9,499 nt of DNA from Pseudobdellovibrionaceae bacterium (GTDB lineage Bacteria; Bdellovibrionota; Bdellovibrionia; Bdellovibrionales; JAMPXM01), in assembly GCA_016791465.1 (NCBI GenBank), contig JAEUWE010000198.1, forward strand, positions 1-9,499. The letters are read 5' to 3'. Shown here piece by piece: positions 1 to 5,600 of this stretch; the first letter of the stretch is position 1; the number at the start of each line of letters is the position of its first letter. The position numbers and the translations under genes are program-made. The notes below the pieces were generated by a model. It was not told the DNA's origin and did no database searches. It saw nothing but the letters and a program-made list of their open reading frames with translations.

Positions 1-1
1 T

Positions 2-316
2 TTGATGTTTTTCACCATCATCGGAATTCCGTGGGCTCGCGCAACCTTCAATATCGGCATTATGATTCTGTGGCCCTTTGGATCAAAGGCGACCTCGCGA
101 GAAGCAACTTCTGGAGCTGACATCGGCACCGGCCCCTTGGGCTTCATCGGCAACCTCATTTGGTTTCTTTTCGCCGGCTGGTGGCTTTTCCTCTATCACA
201 TCGGCTGGGCCATCTTGTGCGCAATCACCATCATCGGAATCCCATTCGCCGTTCAGTATTGGAAACTCGCGAAGATCTCGCTCGCTCCGATTGGAAAACA
301 GATTCTCTGGAAGTGA
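2..316 (+). CDS. yccF: YccF family inner-membrane protein, 3' part (5' end outside window)
   Basis: The protein resembles E. coli YccF, a small inner-membrane protein of unknown function built from two related membrane-segment repeats. Visible are the end of the first repeat (FTIIGIPWARATFNIGIMILWPFG, given here as a position: about residues 3-26) and a complete second repeat at about residues 46-101. The second repeat carries the family pattern: an N-L-I-W-F-x-F-x-G-W-W-L stretch, a His in the following helix, then I-I-G-I-P-F and a K-L-A-K-I-S-L-x-P-I-G-K end. The frame is open at the left edge and the N-terminal membrane segment is missing, so the first in-window TTG or ATG is not the true start. 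About 104 of perhaps 130-150 residues are present. No partner gene is visible upstream, and a hairpin-rich stretch follows the stop. Confidence 0.85.
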   Translation: MMFFTIIGIPWARATFNIGIMILWPFGSKATSREATSGADIGTGPLGFIGNLIWFLFAGWWLFLYHIGWAILCAITIIGIPFAVQYWKLAKISLAPIGKQILWK

Positions 317-340
317 CCGCCAGGAGTACCTTAAGCAAGA

Positions 341-388
341 TCGGTCCAAAGAGGCCCGACGATGGGGCCATAACGCTATTATGCGAGG
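341..388. repeat. Structured repeat, copy 1
   Basis: Bases 352-369 match 2634-2651 at 17 of 18 positions (core AGGCCCGACRATGGGGCC). In both copies the core is preceded by an imperfect hairpin: here TCGGTCC (341-347) can pair with GGCCCGA (353-359), with one mismatch. In both copies it is followed by a CGC...GCG pair and RGGTT. The shared order of elements suggests a related structural element rather than a chance 18-mer. Its function is unknown. Confidence 0.5.
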
Positions 389-449
389 TTGACCCAAACC
401 TATTTTGAGCTGCGGCAATTTTATTGGAACCAGAGCAGACTTAGGGCTA

Positions 450-478
450 TTGCCTGCATTGAATAAGAAAGCTATGTT
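450..478 (+). promoter_or_regulatory. Candidate sigma70-type promoter for the nucleotidyltransferase gene
   Basis: A TTGCCT -35-like box (450-455) and a TATGTT -10-like box (473-478) are separated by exactly 17 bases, each matching consensus at 4 of 6 positions. The predicted start of transcription falls almost on the GTG start at 485, which would give a leaderless or nearly leaderless message. This was judged by eye only. Confidence 0.3.
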
Positions 479-484
479 CTTGTC

Positions 485-1288
485 GTGGATTTGAATGCAA
501 ACTTAACAGCAGCTTTGGACCAGGCTAACAAATTATTCTTTCTTGAGATGAATGAGGCTCCGACTGCCTATCTCTATGGGTCGTCTGTAGCAGGAGATTG
601 GACTTCAGCAAGAAGTGACTTAGATCTGTTAATTTTCATAAAAGAGGCTCAGCTTCAGCACTTTTTAGAGCAGCTTGATAAATGGAAGAAATTAAAGCTA
701 CCACTAATCGACGGATTCCTATGTGCTGAGGATACAACCGAGTTATCGGCCTTAAGACTTGAGGATCTTTTTCAGGACCGCCCAAGAACAGCGGGACCAC
801 TCTTCAACAGAATCCTTCCTCCGGATCTTTGGCAAATTCAAAATCGTTCAAAGAAATTGTTTGGAACTAGCAACTCGTTAGAGAAATTGCCTAAAATGAG
901 TCAGCAGGACTTACAAAGATGGGCCATTTCAAACAGAGATGACTATTGGATTCCGGCCGTCGAGCAAGGAATTCCTATATTGTCGAATTTTGATCCAGAT
1001 ATGCTCAAGCCCTTAACTCCAACAATCTGGGTGGCAAGTGGCGCTGCTCGTATCGCGAATTTAATAGCGGGCGGAACGTGTATCTCAAAAAAGGAAGCTC
1101 TCAGGTTTTTCATTCATCATCTCCCCAAAAGTAAATCGCATATTCAATTCCTAATTGAAAACTATGACCGTTCAGATGAAGATCCTCAGCTATTGACTGT
1201 CATGCAGGCCTTGGAGATCTCCCATTTGTCTCTGGAACTATTGAGATCGACCTTACCGTCGCCAAAGGGCCAGCATCTGACCATCTGA
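485..1288 (+). CDS. AadA-like nucleotidyltransferase domain protein
   Basis: This 267-residue protein looks like a Pol-beta-type nucleotidyltransferase of the aminoglycoside adenylyltransferase (AadA) group. Such enzymes transfer AMP from ATP to a hydroxyl of a small substrate. The N-terminal domain (about residues 25-85) has the signature Y-L-Y-G-S-S (29-34) followed by S-D-L-D-L-L (44-49). D45 and D47 would be the metal-binding acids, and D76 in the next strand (L-I-D-G) is a candidate third acid. The rest (about 140-260) is helical and matches the AadA C-terminal domain in length and position only, so the substrate cannot be named. The GTG start gives about 30 residues before the YGS motif, as in AadA. 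There is no strong Shine-Dalgarno (only AAGAAAG at 466-472), and the first in-frame ATG is at 548. The gene looks AT-richer than its surroundings and uses many TTA leucine codons, which fits recent acquisition. It converges on the metallopeptidase gene with a 43-bp gap. Confidence 0.75.
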   Translation: MDLNANLTAALDQANKLFFLEMNEAPTAYLYGSSVAGDWTSARSDLDLLIFIKEAQLQHFLEQLDKWKKLKLPLIDGFLCAEDTTELSALRLEDLFQDRPRTAGPLFNRILPPDLWQIQNRSKKLFGTSNSLEKLPKMSQQDLQRWAISNRDDYWIPAVEQGIPILSNFDPDMLKPLTPTIWVASGAARIANLIAGGTCISKKEALRFFIHHLPKSKSHIQFLIENYDRSDEDPQLLTVMQALEISHLSLELLRSTLPSPKGQHLTI

Positions 1289-1331
1289 TAAACGGCGCAA
1301 TGAGGCTTGAAGCGAATTCTATCAATGGCGC

Positions 1332-2390
1332 CTAGCTTGGCAAAAAGACCGTTTGATAGGCTTTCAGATAGCCAATGCGCGAAAGTGGCTGATCAAGCGT
1401 GGAATACCTTAGCCAGTCGGACGGCGCTAACGGCGAATATTCTGGATAGATTTCCTTAATCAGAGTCTGAAACTGATTCGATATTTCAGCTAGCGCCATC
1501 CCAGAAAAGAAACAGAAATTCATGCGGTTTTTCAACACATGCAAATTGTTTTGTATGGCTTTTCTCATAGCGAGCTTTTCTGAGTAGTTATGTTCGTTTC
1601 CGTTTAATGGCCTTGGTGCCAGCGCGTTTGCATGCTCCATGAAAATCCGTTCGTATCGGTAGGAGTCATCTTCATTGCTGACAAGCACATCGTCATTTAG
1701 TGACGTAGGAAATTCTAAAAACAAGCTCTCAAGTGAAACATGCGAAGGTGTCGTCGAATGGCCAAGTTCATGGGCGAGAGTTGAGAGACCGAAGAGTGTG
1801 TCAATCGGCCCATGACCAATGAAGTGAACGGGCCGTGTGTGCAGCGACATCATGAAAAAGCCACCGCTCTTGGATTTTCTAAATATCCATTGATGCGTGA
1901 GCGCAGAATAGCAGGCATGCGCGAAAATCTTTTTTTTGAATTCGTCTGGTTTCAAATCGACAGATAGCGCAACATCATTGTCTATCAGCCATCGTTCAGG
2001 TGGCACTGTAAGGCCAAGGCCTCTGGCATCAAAAGAAGTATTGGCGAATCGCTCAAGAGTCGGCAAAAACCGTGTGGCATCGATGCCGTTTCTAGCATTT
2101 TCCAGTTTAGCAACACCGTCGCCATCATTTTGGCCGATGCTGGCAATGATCGTCCGAAGCTCCGTAAAGCCGAGATTCACATTCATCCCCTGAAGGATCG
2201 CCAGCCACTTCAACCTCGCTTGCTCAAATTCGTGATCGACAAAGGAAATCGACTTCGTGTGCGATATGAAATCAAGATGCGAAGATTCGACAGCTTTTGC
2301 GTCGGCTTCACCCAAGGCGTACGAAAACTGCGTCTCAAGAAATGAGTCATTCGCACGAAAGAAGTTCTGAATCGTATTAGACAAACACAC
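1332..2390 (-). CDS. Zinc metallopeptidase with HELGH motif, oligopeptidase F/M3-like
   Basis: This 352-residue soluble protein has no signal peptide or membrane segment. T-L-A-H-E-L-G-H at 204-211 is a zincin active site: H207 and H211 bind zinc and E208 is the catalytic base. The later S-Y-R-Y-E-R-I-F-M-E-H-A-N stretch (243-255) resembles the helix of oligopeptidase F that gives the third zinc ligand, so E252 is the likely ligand. Here it lies 45 residues after H207, against roughly 28 in typical M3 enzymes, which implies an insertion. Near the C-terminus a D-W-L-R (325-328) and Y341/Y345 recall M3 substrate-binding tyrosines, but the protein stops seven residues later. It is also much shorter than M3 enzymes (about 570-680 residues). 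The M3 link is inference; the zincin call is firm. The longest frame starts with GTG at 2390. A TTG at 2384 has better spacing from the AGAGG that ends at 2390 and may be the true start. The substrate is unknown. Confidence 0.7.
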   Translation of the reverse strand: MCLSNTIQNFFRANDSFLETQFSYALGEADAKAVESSHLDFISHTKSISFVDHEFEQARLKWLAILQGMNVNLGFTELRTIIASIGQNDGDGVAKLENARNGIDATRFLPTLERFANTSFDARGLGLTVPPERWLIDNDVALSVDLKPDEFKKKIFAHACYSALTHQWIFRKSKSGGFFMMSLHTRPVHFIGHGPIDTLFGLSTLAHELGHSTTPSHVSLESLFLEFPTSLNDDVLVSNEDDSYRYERIFMEHANALAPRPLNGNEHNYSEKLAMRKAIQNNLHVLKNRMNFCFFSGMALAEISNQFQTLIKEIYPEYSPLAPSDWLRYSTLDQPLSRIGYLKAYQTVFLPS

Positions 2391-2408
2391 CTCTGTTTGA
2401 GCCGGTAA

Positions 2409-2437
2409 AGAATTGCTCCGTGCTCAATTTCAGTCAA
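2409..2437 (-). promoter_or_regulatory. Weak candidate promoter for the metallopeptidase gene
   Basis: Read on the - strand, TTGACT (2432-2437) is a good -35 box. AATTCT (2409-2414) sits 17 bases downstream but is a poor -10 box. Transcription would begin roughly 10-15 bases before the GTG at 2390. Only the -35 half is convincing. Confidence 0.25.
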
Positions 2438-2476
2438 TCTCGACGGAATTTACATTTCAGACCCGTGAAATCCCGT

Positions 2477-2504
2477 CTGCCACGAAAACTTCGTGAAGAG
2501 GCAG
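2477..2504. repeat. Bulged hairpin with 3-nt loop
   Basis: CACGAA (2481-2486) pairs with TTCGTG (2490-2495) around a 3-base loop. CTGC (2477-2480) and GCAG (2501-2504) extend the stem across a one-sided bulge of five bases. On the - strand it lies upstream of the candidate metallopeptidase promoter. No role is evident. Confidence 0.5.
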
Positions 2505-2594
2505 TTCTTGGTCGACGTGAAAGCCTGGGCTGGACGATCGATTCGGTTTCGCGACCTCTGAGACATTCGGCAACGACGATGATCGCTGGACACA

Positions 2595-2623
2595 TCGATT
2601 TGAGAACGAAGCACTCAAATCGA
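2595..2623. repeat. 10-bp perfect inverted repeat with 9-nt loop
   Basis: TCGATTTGAG (2595-2604) and CTCAAATCGA (2614-2623) are perfect reverse complements separated by nine bases. No T-run follows on either strand, so a simple intrinsic terminator is unlikely. It directly precedes structured repeat copy 2. Confidence 0.65.
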
Positions 2624-2624
2624 A

Positions 2625-2667
2625 TCGGGCTAAAGGCCCGACAATGGGGCCCCGCTCCGCGGGGTTC
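2625..2667. repeat. Structured repeat, copy 2
   Basis: The 18-base core at 2634-2651 matches 352-369 with a single difference (A at 2643, G at 361). A hairpin TCGGGC (2625-2630) with GCCCGA (2636-2641) overlaps the core, and a second hairpin CCCCGC (2650-2655) with GCGGGG (2659-2664), loop TCC, follows. GGTT after the second hairpin also matches copy 1. The two copies bracket the AT-richer nucleotidyltransferase/metallopeptidase block. Confidence 0.5.
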
Positions 2668-2672
2668 AATAG

Positions 2673-2735
2673 CAATTTCAATAAGACGTGAGTGAGCCCG
2701 CAAGGGCGAATCGAACAGGAATGTCTGATTGAAAT

Positions 2736-2737
<2 letters not shown>
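2673..2737. repeat. Long inverted repeat including the tRNA 3' end
   Basis: Bases 2673-2687 pair with 2723-2737 at 14 of 15 positions: ten perfect pairs, one mismatch, then four more. Between the arms is a smaller hairpin, GCCC (2696-2699) with GGGC (2704-2707), capped by GCAA, a GNRA loop when read on the + strand. The right arm includes bases 2736-2737, the last two bases of the encoded CCA of tRNA-fMet. On the - strand this forms a stem just after the mature tRNA end, so it could affect 3' processing. There is no T-run, so termination is doubtful. Confidence 0.6.
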
Positions 2738-2812
<75 letters not shown>

Positions 2813-2857
2813 CCAGAAACGGAACCGATCGATATTTTCGAGCGGTCAAGGAGCAGT

Positions 2858-2886
2858 AGAATAGGCGCCACGGTCCGACACGTCAA
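2858..2886 (-). promoter_or_regulatory. Sigma70-type promoter of tRNA-fMet
   Basis: On the - strand TTGACG (2881-2886, 5 of 6 to consensus) and TATTCT (2858-2863, 4 of 6) are separated by exactly 17 bases. Transcription would start near 2851, giving a 5' leader of about 39 bases for RNase P to remove. A T-rich tract and a 12-bp palindrome lie immediately upstream of the -35 box. Confidence 0.7.
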
Positions 2887-2891
2887 ACAAA

Positions 2892-2903
2892 AAGGCCGGC
2901 CTT
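2892..2903. repeat. 12-bp perfect palindrome upstream of the tRNA promoter
   Basis: AAGGCCGGCCTT is a perfect 12-base palindrome ending five bases before the -35 box of the tRNA promoter. It could be a protein-binding site. On the - strand it runs into TTTTT, but the hairpin would be only about four pairs. Confidence 0.35.
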
Positions 2904-3070
2904 CGCGCGATAAAAAGCAGTGCGCAAAAAGACGAGAATTCATCGAGCGACTCAAAATGGATGCCTCATTTTAGTGCGAATACTCATTTTTCGCTGGCAG
3001 AAAGAGGCTAGGGACACCCTGAGCGCTAGGCCAAGGTCTTCTTCTCGCCTTCTACACAAAGCCTTCACCC

Positions 3071-3098
3071 TAGGATAAAACTGAGCTGTGCTATCCTA
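3071..3098. promoter_or_regulatory. 7-bp inverted repeat just before the 3104 gene
   Basis: TAGGATA (3071-3077) and TATCCTA (3092-3098) are perfect reverse complements with a 14-base loop, and the right arm ends five bases before the ATG. It occupies the place where a Shine-Dalgarno would normally be and could be an operator or a start-masking hairpin. Confidence 0.35.
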
Positions 3099-3103
3099 TT
3101 GTC

Positions 3104-5125
3104 ATGGAGCGCTACGGTCTCATCACACTCGACCGACGACTCAAAGACGAGCTCTTTAGAACGATTCGGGAGCTCGATCCGAATATTATTCTCGACGATT
3201 TACTCAATCTGCCGCCCCCGCCGACCGCAGAGGCCGCAGCGACCGACCCACCACCGACGCCGTGTTCGATCATCTTCTTCGATGCCGCCCTCGACCCACC
3301 CTATCGCCTCTCCGAACCCGTCAGCGGTTTTAAAACGAAGCTCGAAACTCTTGGTCACGCAAACGACACGACGACGTGGATCGCGCTTGGACCAAGCTCT
3401 CTCTCTGGCCTCCCTCACCATCCCCACATCAACGGTGTTATCGATCTCATCGTCACACCACTCGATAAAGCGGTCGCTCAGCAGAAGCTTGAATACCTGA
3501 AAGCCAAAGACAAAAGCGTGACTCCATCTTTTCTTTTTCAAGCCAAAGTCGAGCACGATCTGGAGATCGGCAAGCTTTCAAAAGTAACGCATCTCTCAGA
3601 GACATCGTGCACGATTCTCTCACCGCGGCCGCTTGCGCCTGGCGTCGCGGGGACTTTGATCTCGCAGAGTTTTGGCCAAGGGCCGATGTCGCGAGTTGAA
3701 GTGCGGTCAGTCGACAGCGTTCCGGCATTTCTTGAATCGCCACTCGGGACAGAGAAACGCTACGAAGTCACCTTGCGTTTTCTTGGGCTCCGGCACGATC
3801 AACTTCTTTCCATCCGAAAGGCACTGGGCGCCGACCCACGCACGGCGAAACCTGATGCCAAAAAGAAAATCGAAAAACCTGAACCAAAGAATGACTTTCG
3901 CGTCGCACTGCTCTCGCCTTCGCCCTCACTGAGGTCGATGCTCGAAGCTTCACTTGATGAATTGGCTCGTCCTGTCACCACGGCCGTGAGCGGCTTAAAG
4001 CAATTTGAATGGACGCTTCGCAAAGCCGAGGCCGCCCAGGCAAAGCCGCACGCCAGCGATCCCGCACTTGAGGCGGGGCTTTTATGGCATAAGAACTTTG
4101 TAGGGCCAAAAAAGATCGAAGATGCAGCACCGGCGCTTCATGCGGAACACGTGACCATTTCGTATCTACCGAAAGAGCAAACGATTCAAAGCATCACGCC
4201 CGAGCTTTCGGCAGGCCGAACGTTGCTTCGCGCAAGCAATGAACAATGGGGACGCGATGCAGGCCCATTAACAAAGCCACTGAATGCGGATGATCGCGAT
4301 ATTCTGAGCGAGACCCTTCACTACCTTGAAGGTCTTGACGCCGGATCGACAACAATCGCCGAGCACAGCTTTCACTTTGACGTTAGCCCCTCGTGTAAAG
4401 AGATGATTCATATCAAGATCAAACGCAAAGAGGTTGCCACGCCAACACGGGGCCCGATCTTCGACGTCACTCTGACACTCGATACGGCAGACCATCACGC
4501 TGATCAGCACTCTCACGCGAAGCCGAAAGCCGGCTTTGAAGCGATTCTGATCGACGCGAACCTCCTGCGCTATGATACGGTCGAAAAACTAAAAGCGCTC
4601 GATGCGAGCCTTGCCAATCACCACGTCACCAATGCATTTGGCAATAAACCACCGATTATCATCGTCAACGCCAGTGAACAGAACTTTGATCCGCAAATTT
4701 TACGGGGCACCTCGGTTACGGCTGTTGCTTTTGACTACATTGACCGGCGATACCATCGTTCACTCTTTCTTACGCTTTCTCGGCCCGAGCTTTGGGCCGG
4801 AGTACAAGCGGGCCTGCAAACGGTTTCGACCGACATCAAGGCCGTTCTGGTGCGACCATCGCACTTTGCAGCCATCAGCGAGGTCTCGCTGACTGTTATC
4901 GATCAGGCGCCGTTTAAGGTCGGTACTGAACTGATGCTCTTCTCATCGGCGTTTCCATCGGCCGAGAACGGAATCTGGGGACGCGTTCGTGCCACCTCGC
5001 AACACGGCGAAGGCCAGTATGCCAATGAGTTTATTTTCTTTGGGGTCACCGACCAGGCGCAAAAAGAGATCCGTCGCCTGATCACTGAGGACTACGCCAA
5101 GAAAAAAGCGCAGGCCGAGTCATAG
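3104..5125 (+). CDS. Large protein with degenerate receiver-like and PilZ-like segments
   Basis: This 673-residue cytoplasmic protein has no membrane segment or signal peptide, and I do not recognise it as a named protein. Residues 1-135 look receiver-like: a hydrophobic strand ending in D10, S-I-I-F-F-D with D60 at the phospho-acceptor position, and I-V-T-P-L-D (116-121), where receivers normally have Lys-Pro. Threonine replaces the conserved lysine, so it may not be phosphorylated normally. Residues 150-243 resemble PilZ: V-T-H-L-S-E-T-S-C (161-169) sits where c-di-GMP-binding PilZ has D/N-x-S-x-x-G, and no RxxxR motif is clear. Residues 264-300 resemble the start of a second receiver, and 477-565 resemble the rest of one (I-L-I-D484, later P-P-I-I-I-V). 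The intervening 300-475 includes a His-rich run (464-471). Residues 578-665 look like another PilZ-type barrel. ATG was chosen because homology-like sequence begins at once; no Shine-Dalgarno precedes it. It heads the operon, 16 bp before the DUF454 gene. The domain reading is by eye only. Confidence 0.6.
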   Translation: MERYGLITLDRRLKDELFRTIRELDPNIILDDLLNLPPPPTAEAAATDPPPTPCSIIFFDAALDPPYRLSEPVSGFKTKLETLGHANDTTTWIALGPSSLSGLPHHPHINGVIDLIVTPLDKAVAQQKLEYLKAKDKSVTPSFLFQAKVEHDLEIGKLSKVTHLSETSCTILSPRPLAPGVAGTLISQSFGQGPMSRVEVRSVDSVPAFLESPLGTEKRYEVTLRFLGLRHDQLLSIRKALGADPRTAKPDAKKKIEKPEPKNDFRVALLSPSPSLRSMLEASLDELARPVTTAVSGLKQFEWTLRKAEAAQAKPHASDPALEAGLLWHKNFVGPKKIEDAAPALHAEHVTISYLPKEQTIQSITPELSAGRTLLRASNEQWGRDAGPLTKPLNADDRDILSETLHYLEGLDAGSTTIAEHSFHFDVSPSCKEMIHIKIKRKEVATPTRGPIFDVTLTLDTADHHADQHSHAKPKAGFEAILIDANLLRYDTVEKLKALDASLANHHVTNAFGNKPPIIIVNASEQNFDPQILRGTSVTAVAFDYIDRRYHRSLFLTLSRPELWAGVQAGLQTVSTDIKAVLVRPSHFAAISEVSLTVIDQAPFKVGTELMLFSSAFPSAENGIWGRVRATSQHGEGQYANEFIFFGVTDQAQKEIRRLITEDYAKKKAQAES

Positions 5126-5141
5126 ACCGGACAGCATTAAT

Positions 5142-5561
5142 TTGCGCCGCTTCTTGAATCCTGCTAGCGATGAGTCAGTGAAAGAAAAGTCGTCCGCGAA
5201 AACCATTCTTCTTAAGCTCGTTGGACTGATCAGTCTCGGGCTCGGCTTTGCGGGTCTGTTCTTGCCTCTGCTGCCAACAACGCCTTTTATTCTTCTCAGC
5301 GGGTGGTGCTTTGCCAGATCTTCACCAAAGTGGCATCGCTGGATCCACGAGCATCACGAGTTTGGACCACTCATTGAGAACTGGAACCGAAATCGTTCCA
5401 TCTCAAAGCGCCATAAGACATTTGCCATAGGCATTCTCGCCCTTTCGATCACGAGTGTTTGGCTCTCATCGTCGCCACATCTCACTGAAAATCTACGCAT
5501 GGCAATAACCGGCGGACTGCTGACAATTAGCACCTTTCTTTTAGCGGCAAAAACCAGCTAA
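5142..5561 (+). CDS. ybaN: DUF454/YbaN family inner-membrane protein
   Basis: This small membrane protein of 139 residues has no known biochemical role. The family core is clear at about residues 26-90: G-L-G-F-A-G then L-P-L-L-P-T-T-P-F-I-L-L, then C-F-A-R-S-S-P-K-W-H, and later F-G-P-L-I-E-N-W with a lysine-rich I-S-K-R-H-K. Membrane segments are visible at about 22-56 (one long or two short), 93-110 and 118-136. The longest frame uses TTG at 5142. GTG at 5178 (residue 13) is an alternative start, with GATGAG just upstream, and the first 12 residues are not family-like. It follows the large receiver/PilZ-like gene by 16 bp and precedes the pump by about 39 bp, so co-transcription is likely. 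Confidence 0.85.
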   Translation: MRRFLNPASDESVKEKSSAKTILLKLVGLISLGLGFAGLFLPLLPTTPFILLSGWCFARSSPKWHRWIHEHHEFGPLIENWNRNRSISKRHKTFAIGILALSITSVWLSSSPHLTENLRMAITGGLLTISTFLLAAKTS

Positions 5562-5600
5562 TCGTTGACCGCCTCCGGCAGAATCAAGTCGTATAGAGGC

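Larger units (their letters stand above)
317..484. other. Intergenic region with structured repeat copy 1 and a candidate promoter
   Basis: This 168-bp gap has no credible gene. It contains one copy of a hairpin-bearing sequence at about 341-388 that recurs near 2625-2667, followed by AT-richer sequence holding a candidate promoter for the nucleotidyltransferase gene. The hairpins lie just after the yccF stop and could act in 3'-end formation, but no T-run follows them. Confidence 0.5.
2391..2735. other. 345-bp gene-free region rich in inverted repeats
   Basis: No credible coding frame was seen. The region holds a candidate promoter for the metallopeptidase (2409-2437) and a hairpin at 2477-2504. 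Then come a 10-bp perfect inverted repeat (2595-2604 with 2614-2623), a 6-bp hairpin (2625-2641), another 6-bp hairpin (2650-2664) and a 15-bp inverted repeat with one mismatch (2673-2687 with 2723-2737). It lies between two genes on the - strand and could be transcribed from the tRNA promoter, because no clear T-run terminator follows the tRNA. Confidence 0.6.
2813..3103. other. Gene-free divergent region between tRNA-fMet and the + strand operon
   Basis: The left third holds the tRNA promoter and the palindrome AAGGCCGGCCTT (2892-2903). The middle (2954-2990) has short A/T-rich repeats: AAAATG once and CATTTT twice. The right end has an inverted repeat next to the start of the large signalling-like gene. 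No coding frame, RNA gene or convincing + strand promoter was recognised. Confidence 0.5.

Noticed and set aside
83..418. 111-residue open frame on the - strand over the yccF end
   Set aside because: It is a shadow of the clearly recognisable YccF coding sequence.
1289..1335. Possible bidirectional terminator between the convergent genes
   Set aside because: Only a 5-bp GGCGC/GCGCC pair with a 30-base loop and no T-runs; not a convincing terminator.
2420..2695. 91-residue open frame on the + strand in the hairpin region
   Set aside because: Arginine/serine-rich, no ribosome binding site, no recognisable domain, and it spans several inverted repeats; more likely a chance frame.
2888..2903. 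Intrinsic terminator on the - strand (palindrome followed by TTTTT)
   Set aside because: The hairpin would have about four stem pairs, and no - strand gene lies just upstream that would need it.
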